Origin: Sphingobium amiense
GTDB taxonomy: Bacteria; Pseudomonadota; Alphaproteobacteria; Sphingomonadales; Sphingomonadaceae
Reading direction: 5' to 3'
DNA: 64,000 bases
Assembly: GCF_003967075.1 (NCBI RefSeq)
Contig: NZ_AP018664.1
Span: forward strand, 3,932,001-3,996,000
Position numbers and translations under genes: made by a program. The notes under the pieces are model-generated. The model saw nothing but the letters and a program-made list of their open reading frames with translations, was not told the origin of the DNA and made no database searches. Numbering within the stretch: the stretch's first letter is position 1; each line of letters opens with the position of its first letter. Below are positions 52,062 to 60,944 of this stretch, piece by piece.

Positions 52062-54391
52062 GCGAAATCCTTGGCTGTCAGGGTGACGGGCGTCCCCGCC
52101 TTGAGGGTGAGGGAGCGGCTTTTTCGTCCAAGGCGGACGGTGCGGGGGCCGCTCAGGTCCGGGCGCAGGATCGCGCGGTCGAGGTGGCCGTTCCGCCAGT
52201 GCAGATCGACGGCGCAGCGGCCACGCGCGCACAGGCCCGTCACGCTGCCGGTCGGCCATGCCTTCGGCAGTGCCGGGAGCAGGTCGATCCTATCGCCATG
52301 GCTGTCCATCAGCATTTCGACGATGCCCGCCGCGCCGCCGAAATTGCCGTCGATCTGGAAGGGCGGGTGCGCGTCGAACATGTTGGGATAGGTGCGTTCC
52401 GGGCCGAGCAGGAAGCGCAATATGTCATGCGCATGGTCGCCCTCGCGCAGCCGCGCCCAGAGGTTGATGCGCCATGCCGTCGCCCAGCCGGTCGCGCGGT
52501 CGCCCCGTATCTCCAGCGTGCGGCGGGCAGCGGCGGCGAGCGCGGGGGTGCCGTCCGGCGTGATCTGGCGCGACGGGTGGAGGCCGTAGAGGTGGGAGAC
52601 ATGGCGGTGATTCTGCTCGGGCGCGTCGGCGTCCCAATCCTGCTGCCATTCCTGAAGCTGGCCCTGACGCCCGACCTTGTAGGGGGCGAGCCGCTCGCGG
52701 GCGGCGCGCATTTCCGCGACGAGCGGCGCGTCGGTGCCCAGGATCGTGGCGGCTTGCATTGTCTGGGTGAAAAGGTCGCGCAATATCCCCATGTCCATCG
52801 TCGGCCCGGCGCAGATGGTGCCGCCATGGCCGTGGGGATTTTCGGGACTCATCGACGGATTGGTGACGAGGAAGCCGGTCGCCGGATCGCGCTGGAGCGT
52901 GTCGAGGAAGAAGCGCGCGGAGCCTGCCAGCAGCGGGTAGATGGAGGCGAGCCAGGCGCGGTCGCGGCTGTAATCATAATGGTCCCACAGATGCGTGCAG
53001 AGCCATGCGCCGCCGGTGGGCCAGAGGCCGAACTGCGCGCCGTCGATGGGGGCGGTTGCGCGCCAGAAATCGGTGTTATGATGCGCCACCCAGCCGGGCG
53101 CGCCGTACATGGTGCGGGCGGTGCCTTCCCCGGTGACCGCGAGTTCGCGCACCATCTGCACCAGCGGCTCGACACATTCGCCCAGCGCCACCGGCTCGGC
53201 GGGCCAGTAGTTCATCTCGGTATTGATGTTGATCGTATATTTGCTGCCCCAGGGGGGATTGAGGCTGTCGTTCCAGAGACCCTGAAGATTGGCGGGCTGG
53301 CCGCTCGGGCGGGACGAGCAGATCAGCAGATAGCGGGCATAGTGGAAATAAAGCGCGGCGAGCGCGGGATCGTCGCTGGTCTGCGACGCGGCGATACGCT
53401 GGTCGGTAGGGAGTGCAGCAGCGGGCGTGGTGCCGAGGTCGAGCGCGACGCGGCGGAAGAGGCGGCGGTGCGCGGCGGCGGTATCGGCGGCGATCGTAGC
53501 GAAGGCGCGGCCTTTCACACGGCCAAGTGTCGCGGCGGTGGCAGCGACAGGATCGCCGCTCACATCGTCGAACGCCCTGAAGCTGGTTGCCATGGCAAGG
53601 AACAGGGTGATGCTTCTCGCGCCGCGAATTTGCAGGCCGCCGTCTGGATCATGCGCGGTGCTGCCACCCTCCACCTGTGCCGAGAGGCGCGCGGCGAAGC
53701 GGAGGCCGCCCTCGATCCCGGCTGATGCGCCGTTGCGGCCCGTGAGGAGCAGGCCGGTCGGCCCGTCCGCCGCGACCTGAACTTCGCGCTGGGATGAGCG
53801 GAGAGCGATGTCGACATCGAACGCCCGGCTGGAAGAAAGGCGCACGGCGATGATGTTGTCGGCGGGGGAGGCGACGACCTGCCGCAGGTGAGATGCGCCT
53901 TTCGCGGTAAAGCGGGTGGTCGCCATCGCGCTGTCGAGATCGAGTTCGCGGTGGTAGCCGCTGCTTTCCCCCAGGCCGGGAAAGTCGAGAATGAGGTCGC
54001 CCAGCTTCTGATAGGGCATCTGCGTCAACGGCTTTGCCATCAGCGTTCTGTTGGCGAGCGCTTCGGCTTCCGCGATCCGTCCGGCGAAGATGAGTTCGCG
54101 CACCCTGGGAAGGTTCGCCTTCGCCTCCGGGTTCACGGGATCGTAGGGCTGCCCGGCCCAGAGCGTGCTTTCGTTGAGCTGCAGTTTCTCCTGCGCCGTG
54201 CCGCCGAAGACCATCGCCCCGAGACGGCCGTTGCCGATGGGCAGCGCTTCCGTCCACTTCGCGGCGGGCTGGCGATACCAGAGGGTCAGCGGATGCGGCG
54301 CGGCGGGGGCTGCGTCGGCCGGGCGGACGGTGGCGAGGGCGGCGGTGCCGGCCGCCATCGCGGCAAGGCTCTCGCGGCGGCTGAGGGTCAT
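52058..54391 (-). CDS. GH95 alpha-L-fucosidase/alpha-L-galactosidase
   Basis: This 777-residue enzyme carries a twin-arginine signal (LSRRESLAAMAAG). The N-terminal beta domain contains PIGNGRLGAMVFG and NESTLWAG. The (alpha/alpha)6 catalytic domain shows NINTEMNYWPAE, WPTGGAWL, the acid region LQEWQQDWD (about 580) and FQIDGNFGG (about 680). GH95 enzymes remove alpha-1,2-L-fucose, for example from xyloglucan side chains, and some remove L-galactose. ATG 54389-54391 overlaps the upstream GH43 stop as ATGA. Together with the CE20-like esterase it points to xyloglucan as one substrate. Confidence 0.92.
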   Translation of the reverse strand: MTLSRRESLAAMAAGTAALATVRPADAAPAAPHPLTLWYRQPAAKWTEALPIGNGRLGAMVFGGTAQEKLQLNESTLWAGQPYDPVNPEAKANLPRVRELIFAGRIAEAEALANRTLMAKPLTQMPYQKLGDLILDFPGLGESSGYHRELDLDSAMATTRFTAKGASHLRQVVASPADNIIAVRLSSSRAFDVDIALRSSQREVQVAADGPTGLLLTGRNGASAGIEGGLRFAARLSAQVEGGSTAHDPDGGLQIRGARSITLFLAMATSFRAFDDVSGDPVAATAATLGRVKGRAFATIAADTAAAHRRLFRRVALDLGTTPAAALPTDQRIAASQTSDDPALAALYFHYARYLLICSSRPSGQPANLQGLWNDSLNPPWGSKYTININTEMNYWPAEPVALGECVEPLVQMVRELAVTGEGTARTMYGAPGWVAHHNTDFWRATAPIDGAQFGLWPTGGAWLCTHLWDHYDYSRDRAWLASIYPLLAGSARFFLDTLQRDPATGFLVTNPSMSPENPHGHGGTICAGPTMDMGILRDLFTQTMQAATILGTDAPLVAEMRAARERLAPYKVGRQGQLQEWQQDWDADAPEQNHRHVSHLYGLHPSRQITPDGTPALAAAARRTLEIRGDRATGWATAWRINLWARLREGDHAHDILRFLLGPERTYPNMFDAHPPFQIDGNFGGAAGIVEMLMDSHGDRIDLLPALPKAWPTGSVTGLCARGRCAVDLHWRNGHLDRAILRPDLSGPRTVRLGRKSRSLTLKAGTPVTLTAKDFA

Positions 54392-55947
54392 GGCTGCACT
54401 CCTGCGGGGAGGGGTTGGAGCGTGAAGCTGTCGACGTCCAGATAGCCGCCGGTGGGGGCGGGATTGTAGCAGGAAAGGGCGATCTGCTGCCCCTGGAAAG
54501 TGCCGGTGCGCCAGTCGAAGGCGAGCGGGAAGCTGCCGCCGACCTCGGTCCATTTGCGGTTGTCGAGGCTGTAGGCGACGCGGCCAAGCTTGCTGTCGAA
54601 ATCCATGTCTGTGCGCAGCCAGAGCGTGCGGCCCTTGATCGGGACGGAGGGAACGCGCACGTCCGTCTTGGGGCCGCCCTCAGTGCTTTCGGTGAAGAGC
54701 ATGCGTAATGATTTCGCGCCCCTTGCGCCGCCGACGACCGAAAGCTGGGCATTATATTTTCCGAAACTGCCGAGGCCGCAGATGTCGCCGGACTTGATCC
54801 CTGCCGTATCGAGTTTGGCGACGGCCCGCATCTTCGGCCCCTGCGCCTTCTGCGTCAGCGTGTTGCGCGCGCTCCAGATGCCGTCGGCCTGCGTGGAGTG
54901 GAGACGGAGAAAGCCGGGGCGTTCCTTGAGCGACCAGCGGCTGTCGTCGGGATTATGGTTCCACTGCCATTGCAGGCCGAGTTTAGGCAAGGAGAAATCG
55001 TCCGAGGCCGGGGGTTCGGCGAAGGGATGGCCCAGGATCGGCTTGGGCGAGCGGTCGGGGACGACATCGGGCCGGTCGGGCGTGCCCCACCAGGGCCAGC
55101 CATCCTTCCAGAAGATCGGGCTGATGTTGGTCATACGGCCGATGGCGCCCGCGTCCACCATGACGAAGCCATACCAGCTTCCATCGGGCATATCGACGAT
55201 GGCACCCTGATGACCGCCGGTCCTGTCGTCGATGGACGGCTTGGTTTCCCACGGTCCCCAGAGGCTGCGCGAGCGCGAGACTGTCATCGCCAGCTTGCCG
55301 GGAATGGAATTGAAGAGATAGTACCAGCCGTTGTGGCGGACGATCTTCGATCCTTCCGCGCCCTTGTTGTAATAGGTGACCTTCGCGCCGGTGACGGCGG
55401 ACAGATCGTCGTTGAGGGTCAGCAGCGTAACCGTGCCGTCGGTGCCGATGGAGGTGCCGAGATAGGCGGTGCCGTCCGCGTCGATGAAGAGGGCGGGGTC
55501 GAAGGCTTCGCGGTCGAGTTCTCTGTAGGTCCAGGGGCCGGTGATGCTGGCCGAGCGATAGATGCGCGTCTTGTGCCCGACCGGGGTAACCGCGAGGTAG
55601 AACATGCCCTTATGCCGGCGCAGGCTGGCGGCGTAGAAGCCGTGGCGATAGTCGCCGCCATTTTTGAGGTCATAGCGCGGGTCGCCGTCCAGCCGGTCGA
55701 CGACATGGGAGACGATGCGCCAGTTCACCAGATCCTTCGAATGGAGGATCGTGACGCCGGGCGAATTGGCGAAGGTGGTCGAGACGAAATAGAAATCCTC
55801 GCCTACCCGGATGATGTCCGGATCGGGATAGTCCGCGAAGAGGACGGGGTTGCGGTAGGTGCCGTCGCCCTGATCGCTGCGCCACACCTGCGCGGGGGCA
55901 GCCATGGCGAAGGTGGCGGCGAGGGCAACGGCGAGGGTCCGGATCAT
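54388..55947 (-). CDS. GH43 family hydrolase with C-terminal beta-sandwich (tandem copy 2)
   Basis: This 519-residue exported enzyme has a signal peptide (ending APAQ, about residue 20). The propeller acids are in YPDPDIIRVG (about 42), FDPALFIDADG (about 148) and EGSKIVRHNG (about 198). Residues about 325-519 form a beta-sandwich of the GH43 C-terminal type. Its start overlaps the stop of the preceding GH43 gene by one base (TGATG). The two proteins share GxYRNPxL, YPDPxxxRVGxDxY and SKDLVNW, so they are paralogues. The likely substrates are beta-xylosides or alpha-L-arabinofuranosides. Confidence 0.9.
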   Translation of the reverse strand: MIRTLAVALAATFAMAAPAQVWRSDQGDGTYRNPVLFADYPDPDIIRVGEDFYFVSTTFANSPGVTILHSKDLVNWRIVSHVVDRLDGDPRYDLKNGGDYRHGFYAASLRRHKGMFYLAVTPVGHKTRIYRSASITGPWTYRELDREAFDPALFIDADGTAYLGTSIGTDGTVTLLTLNDDLSAVTGAKVTYYNKGAEGSKIVRHNGWYYLFNSIPGKLAMTVSRSRSLWGPWETKPSIDDRTGGHQGAIVDMPDGSWYGFVMVDAGAIGRMTNISPIFWKDGWPWWGTPDRPDVVPDRSPKPILGHPFAEPPASDDFSLPKLGLQWQWNHNPDDSRWSLKERPGFLRLHSTQADGIWSARNTLTQKAQGPKMRAVAKLDTAGIKSGDICGLGSFGKYNAQLSVVGGARGAKSLRMLFTESTEGGPKTDVRVPSVPIKGRTLWLRTDMDFDSKLGRVAYSLDNRKWTEVGGSFPLAFDWRTGTFQGQQIALSCYNPAPTGGYLDVDSFTLQPLPAGVQP

Positions 55948-57599
55948 CACGATGGCGTGTAGTGATAGGGGCCGACGACGGTGCCGACGAAGCCGCCGGC
56001 TTTTTTCGTGCTGAGCAGCGTAGCGTCGAGATTGGCCTTGAGCGTGCGGGTCTTGCCACCCGTGGCATAGTCGAACGCCATCGTGCCGCCAGTCGCGCGG
56101 ATGGTGAGGATGATCGGGCCTTTGGTCGCGACGTGGGCGGATGCGACCAGCGTGTCGGTATCGGCGGCGTCGCGGGTGTAGAGCGCGACCACGGGCTTTC
56201 CGGCGATGCGGGTGAGGCCGAAGAAGAGGTTGCTGCGGTCGCTCTGCACGGCGGCGAGGCCGGCGCGGTCGCCATTCTTTTCCGGCGTGTAGCGCAGGGT
56301 GGTCGAGAAGGTGGCGTTGGCGTGCTGCTGGCGGCGGCCGATGAAGGCCGGGACGCCGTTCAGGTCGCCGATGGGCGCGCCGCTCTCCAGCTCCAGCGCG
56401 CCGCCCTTCAGGCTGTAGAAGGGCGTTTTGGGCGTGCGGATGCCGATCCATTGCATCGGCAGCGCCTTGCCGTCGAAAGTCTCGACATAGGAGAAGTCGC
56501 CGCTAGTGGGAATGGGAGGCTTCGGCTGGGCGGGGAGGTCGGGCACCTTGAGCGCATGGGGAATCGCCTGCCCGCGCGGCAGGATGACGGGCCAGCCGTC
56601 TTTCCATGTGACGGGCAGCAGGAAGGTTTCGCGGCCGATATTATAATGGTCGTCGCGGTCATAGGGGCGGACGGCGAGGAAGGTCGCCCACCAGTCGCCC
56701 TTCTGCGTTTTAACCAACTGGGCGTGGCCCGCCGATCCGATGAAGTCGGGCCGCGCGGGGTCGAGATCGCGTTGGGTGAGGATGGGGTTGCCTTCATAAG
56801 GGATGAAGGGGCCGCGCAGTTCCTTCGAGCGGAAGACGACCTGCGAATGGTTGACGCTGGTGCCGCCTTCGGCCGCGGTCAGATAATAATAACCGTCCTT
56901 TTTGAAAATATGCGGCCCTTCGATCCAGACGGGCTTTTTGCTGATGTCGACGCCGCCGTTGATGAGCTGGGTGCTTTCGCCCACCATCTTGCCCGCGCGC
57001 CAGTCATATTCCTGAATCCAGATGGCGCGGTGGCCGTCATAGCGGGGCGGTTCGTCGGGGGCGCGGTTGTTGACGATATAGGCCTTGTCCCCTTCCCAGT
57101 AGATGGAAGGGTCGATCCCTTCGAAGGGAAGCCAGATGGGGTTGGACCAGGGGCCGGCAGGGTTCTTCGCCGTGATGATGAAGTTGCCCTTACACTCCAC
57201 GCAGGTGTTGACGATGTAGAAGGTGCCGTCGTGATAGCTGATCGCCGGGGCGAACACCGCCTGCGAGATGCGGCGGCCGGTGAAATCGAGCTGTTCGGGC
57301 CGGTCGATGGCGTTGCCGATCTGGGTCCAGTTGACCAGATCCTTGGACCTGAAGATCGGCAGGCCGGGATAATGGGCGAAGGAGGAATTGACGAGATAAT
57401 AGTCGTCGCCCACGCGCAGGACGGAGGGGTCGGGATAATAGCCCGTCAGGATCGGGTTGCGATATTCGCCGGGCTTTACCGTCACTTTCTCAATCGACTG
57501 ACCCTGATAGCGGAAATCGTCGAAGCGCGCGGGGGCGGCGTTGGCGGACAGCGATGTGGACAGCAGCGCAATGGTGAAAAGAACAGTCCCGTAGCGCAT
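55947..57599 (-). CDS. GH43 family hydrolase with C-terminal domain (tandem copy 1)
   Basis: This 550-residue exported enzyme has a signal peptide (ending SANAA, about residue 21). The acidic residues are in YYPDPSVLRVG (about 60), EGIDPSIYW (about 166) and EGPHIFKKDG (about 228). A C-terminal domain from about 365 resembles that of the downstream paralogue. It is the first gene of the five-gene coupled operon GH43-GH43-GH95-GH27-GH127/146. GGGAGA precedes ATG 57597-57599, and a perfect consensus operator lies 46 bases upstream. It is distinct enough from copy 2 that a different bond preference is likely. Confidence 0.9.
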   Translation of the reverse strand: MRYGTVLFTIALLSTSLSANAAPARFDDFRYQGQSIEKVTVKPGEYRNPILTGYYPDPSVLRVGDDYYLVNSSFAHYPGLPIFRSKDLVNWTQIGNAIDRPEQLDFTGRRISQAVFAPAISYHDGTFYIVNTCVECKGNFIITAKNPAGPWSNPIWLPFEGIDPSIYWEGDKAYIVNNRAPDEPPRYDGHRAIWIQEYDWRAGKMVGESTQLINGGVDISKKPVWIEGPHIFKKDGYYYLTAAEGGTSVNHSQVVFRSKELRGPFIPYEGNPILTQRDLDPARPDFIGSAGHAQLVKTQKGDWWATFLAVRPYDRDDHYNIGRETFLLPVTWKDGWPVILPRGQAIPHALKVPDLPAQPKPPIPTSGDFSYVETFDGKALPMQWIGIRTPKTPFYSLKGGALELESGAPIGDLNGVPAFIGRRQQHANATFSTTLRYTPEKNGDRAGLAAVQSDRSNLFFGLTRIAGKPVVALYTRDAADTDTLVASAHVATKGPIILTIRATGGTMAFDYATGGKTRTLKANLDATLLSTKKAGGFVGTVVGPYHYTPS

Positions 57600-57645
57600 G
57601 ATCGTCTCTCCCTGTCGCACATCCGGCTTGCCTGCCGGTGAAATC

Positions 57646-57659
57646 TGATAACGCTAACA
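57646..57659. promoter_or_regulatory. LacI-type operator (perfect consensus) of the five-gene GH operon
   Basis: TGATAACGCTAACA fits TGNTANCGNTANCA at every defined base. It lies 46 bases before the first gene of the operon and 33 bases after the stop of the next upstream gene. Confidence 0.8.
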
Positions 57660-57692
57660 TATTCCGCTGTCGAGTATCCCCGCCGCGCCTCT

Positions 57693-58721
57693 TCAGGGGG
57701 CGGTGACGCCTGCGTCGGTCTGGATGACGGGCTTCATCGTGCCATCGGGATTATAGTCCAGCCGCTCCACGGTAACGGCGCGTCGGCCGATCGCGCCGTT
57801 CAGATCGCCGATGGTGAGGGCGGCATTGTGCAGGAAGATATACCACTGGCCTTTGAACTGCGCGATGCCGGGATGGATGGTGAAGCTGTATTTGCCCGAG
57901 CCGGTGAGTTCGCCGCGATAGGTCCAGGGGCCGTCGAGCGACGTGGCGGTGGCGTAGGACACGCGCTCGTCGCGATGGGTGGCGCGGTCCAGCGAGGCGT
58001 AGGTCAGATAATAGAGCTTGCCGCGCTTGTGCAGCCACGGCCCTTCCTCAAAATGGGGCGGGGTGATTTCGCGGATCGGACCGTCCAGTTCGATCATGTT
58101 GGGATTCAATTTCGCGATATAGGCCTGGCGATTGCCCCAGGCGATCCAGGTCGTGCCATCGTCGTCAGTAAAGACGGTGGGGTCGATATCCTCCCAGCTA
58201 TGCGGGCCCTTGGGCGTCATCTGGTTGGTGATGAGGGCGGAACCCTTCGCATCCTTGAAGGGGCCGGTCGGGGTGTCGGAAACCGCGACGGCGATCGCCT
58301 TGCCCGGATGCGTATTGTCATGCTCGACGGCGGCGTAGAACCAGTATCTGCCGTTCTTCCTGATGGTCTGGGACGCCCATGCGTCCTTCTTCGCCCATTT
58401 GAAGTCGCTGACGTTCATGATCGGGCCGTGGTCGGTCCAGTGGCGCATGTCGGTGGTGGAATAGACCAGCCATTCCTTCATGTTGAACATCTCGTCCCGC
58501 TGCGCCTCGTCATGGCCGACATAGAGGTAGAGGCGGTCGCCATCGACCATAGGGGCGGGATCGGCGGTGAATTTGTCGCGGATGATGGGATTGGCGCCGG
58601 GCGCTGCGTCCTGTGCCGCTGCCGGGGCAAAGGCGGTCGCGATAAGGATGCCGGCCGCGATGCTGCCGACCCATCGCGGAAGAGGGCGTGCGCGTGAAGG
58701 GAACATGGCCGGTCCGGGCAT
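57693..58721 (-). CDS. GH43 family hydrolase, single-domain, exported
   Basis: This 342-residue enzyme has a signal-like N-terminus with Arg residues then GSIAAGILIATAFAPAAAQ (ends about residue 37). The propeller acids are in FTADPAPMVDG (about 53), DIDPTVFTDDDG (about 180) and FEEGPWLHKRG (about 225). The lack of a large C-terminal domain and the order of motifs resemble arabinoxylan arabinofuranohydrolases. The start is uncertain: ATG 58721 has AAGGA upstream; 58706 and 58775 are in frame. It is divergent from the esterase at 58941 and transcribed before, but probably apart from, the five-gene operon. Confidence 0.88.
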   Translation of the reverse strand: MPGPAMFPSRARPLPRWVGSIAAGILIATAFAPAAAQDAAPGANPIIRDKFTADPAPMVDGDRLYLYVGHDEAQRDEMFNMKEWLVYSTTDMRHWTDHGPIMNVSDFKWAKKDAWASQTIRKNGRYWFYAAVEHDNTHPGKAIAVAVSDTPTGPFKDAKGSALITNQMTPKGPHSWEDIDPTVFTDDDGTTWIAWGNRQAYIAKLNPNMIELDGPIREITPPHFEEGPWLHKRGKLYYLTYASLDRATHRDERVSYATATSLDGPWTYRGELTGSGKYSFTIHPGIAQFKGQWYIFLHNAALTIGDLNGAIGRRAVTVERLDYNPDGTMKPVIQTDAGVTAP

Positions 58722-58940
58722 CCTGCATCCTTGCTTTGTCCATTGTGGCACCATGAGCGGTCTGGCCGGCTTCATGGTGATGCGGGCATGGTAGGGAATA
58801 TGGAGATTGGGTCAATAACTCCCACAAATAAATTTGCATCATGGCTGCGATTGCGCCAAAATTGCCTATAAGACCGCCGTGCTTATCGCCTTCTCGATCC
58901 GGCTGGCCGGGATATAACGCTGACAAAATAGGAGAGGCCG

Positions 58941-59825
58941 ATGCGCGGATGGGTGACGATCATGGTGGCGCTTGCGGTGTCGGCGGGGGCGAAGGCGCCG
59001 CCTGCCGTCGAACGGGGCAGCGGTCCTTATCCCGCCATTTTCGAAGCGCTTGGCGACCTGCCCGATCATGTCGTCTATCGGCCGCGCGATCTCGCCGGTC
59101 TGCATGGCGCGAAGATGGGCATATATGTCTTTGGCAATGGGGGATGCAGCGCCGATGGCACATCGTCGCGCAACCATCTGCTCGAAATCGCCTCCCACGG
59201 CTATCTGGTGATAGCGCCGGGACATATTCCGGCGGGGGAGGAAGGCGGCAGGGAAGCGCCGGGCGGGCCGCTCGCCGCGCAGACCCGCACCGAGGCGCTG
59301 AGCGCGGCTATCGACTGGGCGCAGCGTGAGGCGGAACGGCGTGGCAGCCCCTTTTTCCATCGCGTCGACCCCGCCGCTATCGCGGTTTCCGGATGGAGTT
59401 GCGGCGGGCTGCAGGCGCTGTCGGTGGCGCAGCAGCCGCGTGTGCGGACCGCCATTATCATGAATAGCGGCTTTTTCAACGATGGCGGCAATCCGATTGC
59501 GGGGGTGGTGTCCGACAAGAAACTGCTTGGCGGCCTGCACGGCCCGACGCTCTATGTGCTGGGTGGCAAGGAGGACATTGCCTGGGCCAACGGCACGGAC
59601 GATTATGCGCGCATCGGCCATATCCCTTCCGCTCTCGTCAACATCCCGGTGGGCCACGGCGGCACCTATATGCAGCCGCATGGCGGGCTGGGGGCGGAGG
59701 TCGTGACGGCGTGGCTCGACTGGCAACTCAAGGGCGACAGGCGCGCGGCGGCCCGCTTCGTTGGCCCGGACTGTGGCTATTGCCGCGACCCGCGTCTGAC
59801 GATTGAAAGCCGGAAGTTGCGGTGA
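58941..59825 (+). CDS. Exported alpha/beta hydrolase, possible esterase
   Basis: This 294-residue protein has a short signal peptide (ending GAKA, about residue 18), the oxyanion region VFGNGGC (about 56), nucleophile in SGWSCGGLQ (about 152), an acid around GGKEDIAW and the histidine in GHGGTY (about 236). This is the dienelactone-hydrolase-like exported group. Four cysteines, two near the C-terminus (CGYC), suggest disulphides. AGGAG precedes the ATG. Its context suggests an ester of a plant polysaccharide, but this is weaker than for the other esterases. Confidence 0.82.
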   Translation: MRGWVTIMVALAVSAGAKAPPAVERGSGPYPAIFEALGDLPDHVVYRPRDLAGLHGAKMGIYVFGNGGCSADGTSSRNHLLEIASHGYLVIAPGHIPAGEEGGREAPGGPLAAQTRTEALSAAIDWAQREAERRGSPFFHRVDPAAIAVSGWSCGGLQALSVAQQPRVRTAIIMNSGFFNDGGNPIAGVVSDKKLLGGLHGPTLYVLGGKEDIAWANGTDDYARIGHIPSALVNIPVGHGGTYMQPHGGLGAEVVTAWLDWQLKGDRRAAARFVGPDCGYCRDPRLTIESRKLR

Positions 59826-59900
59826 CGGCCCCCCGATTTGCGCTTTCCGGCGAGCGTGCCTTGGCCTAGGTCTGGGCGATCAGGGGAAGGCTAAGGGTAG

Positions 59901-60944
59901 ATGGCAAGACCGAACCAGCCGCCGCGGGGCGCGACCATCGTCGATGTGGCGGCGCGCGCGGGCGTGTCGTCCATGACCGTGTCGCGCGTCATCAACGGGC
60001 GGTCGGGCGTCAGCGCGGCGACGCGGGATGCGGTCGAGGAAGCGATCAGGGAACTGGCCTATACGCCCAATGTCGCGGCGCGCAGCCTCGTCACCTCGAC
60101 CGAACTGCGCATCGGCGTGATTTATTCCAACGCCAGCAACGCCTTCATGAGCGAGTTCCTGACCGGCGTGTTCGAGGAAGCGTCGGCGCGCGGCGCGCGG
60201 CTCAGCCTGCTCAAGGGGGAGGGCGGGCGCCCGCCGCCCGCCGCTGCTATCGAGGAGATGGCGGCGTCCGGCATCAGCGGTGTGCTGCTCGCCCCGCCGC
60301 TGGGCGAAGCGCCGGAGGTGCAGCGCGTGCTGCGGGAGGCAGGATGCATCCGCGCGGCGGTGGGTGCCTACCAGTCGCCCGAGACGATCTGCGTGCGGAT
60401 CGACGACCGCGCCGCCGCTTATCAGATGACGCGGCACCTGCTGGAGCTGGGGCACCGGCGGCTGGGCTTTGTTCTCGGCAACCCGGATCAGGCGGCGAGC
60501 GCGGAGCGCATGGCGGGATTCTACGCCGCCGTGCGGGAGACGGGCGGGGTCGACGTGCAGGTGGCGCAGGGCGACTTCACCTATGTGTCGGGCCTCGCGG
60601 CGGCGGAGCAACTGCTGTCGTCGGCCAGTCGCCCGACCGCGATCTTCGCCAGCAATGACGATATGGCGGCGGCGGTGGTGTCGGTCGCCCACCGGCGGCA
60701 CCTGGACGTGCCGGGCGAGCTGGCGGTGGCGGGTTTCGACGATACGACCGCCGCGATCACGCTCTGGCCGCCGCTCACCACCGTGCATCAGCCGGTGCGG
60801 GCGCTGGCGGCGGAGGCGCTGGGATTGCTGATCGCGGAGATCGCGGTGCGGGGCGGGAAGTCGCGGGTGCCGCGCGAGAGCATCCTCGACCACGGCATCG
60901 TCGAGCGTCAGTCGACCGCGCCGCTTTCCGCCGACCCTTCGTAA
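59901..60944 (+). CDS. LacI-family regulator of the polysaccharide locus
   Basis: This 347-residue repressor has an HTH at about residues 12-32 (TIVDVAARAGVSSMTVSRV), the hinge helix YTPNVAARSLV (about 54) and a sensor domain with FASNDDMAAAV (about 250) and VAGFDDTTAA (about 279). AAGGCTAAGGG precedes the ATG. It lies inside the hydrolase locus and is the simplest candidate to bind the six TGNTANCGNTANCA-like sites, with xylose, arabinose or an oligosaccharide as inducer. No such site precedes its own gene. Its last 37 bases overlap the convergent GH43 gene. Confidence 0.92.
   Translation: MARPNQPPRGATIVDVAARAGVSSMTVSRVINGRSGVSAATRDAVEEAIRELAYTPNVAARSLVTSTELRIGVIYSNASNAFMSEFLTGVFEEASARGARLSLLKGEGGRPPPAAAIEEMAASGISGVLLAPPLGEAPEVQRVLREAGCIRAAVGAYQSPETICVRIDDRAAAYQMTRHLLELGHRRLGFVLGNPDQAASAERMAGFYAAVRETGGVDVQVAQGDFTYVSGLAAAEQLLSSASRPTAIFASNDDMAAAVVSVAHRRHLDVPGELAVAGFDDTTAAITLWPPLTTVHQPVRALAAEALGLLIAEIAVRGGKSRVPRESILDHGIVERQSTAPLSADPS

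Noticed and set aside
58912..58925. Possible seventh LacI-type operator (ATATAACGCTGACA) before the esterase at 58941
   Set aside because: It has three mismatches to TGNTANCGNTANCA, far more than the others; it may be a decayed site but is not counted.
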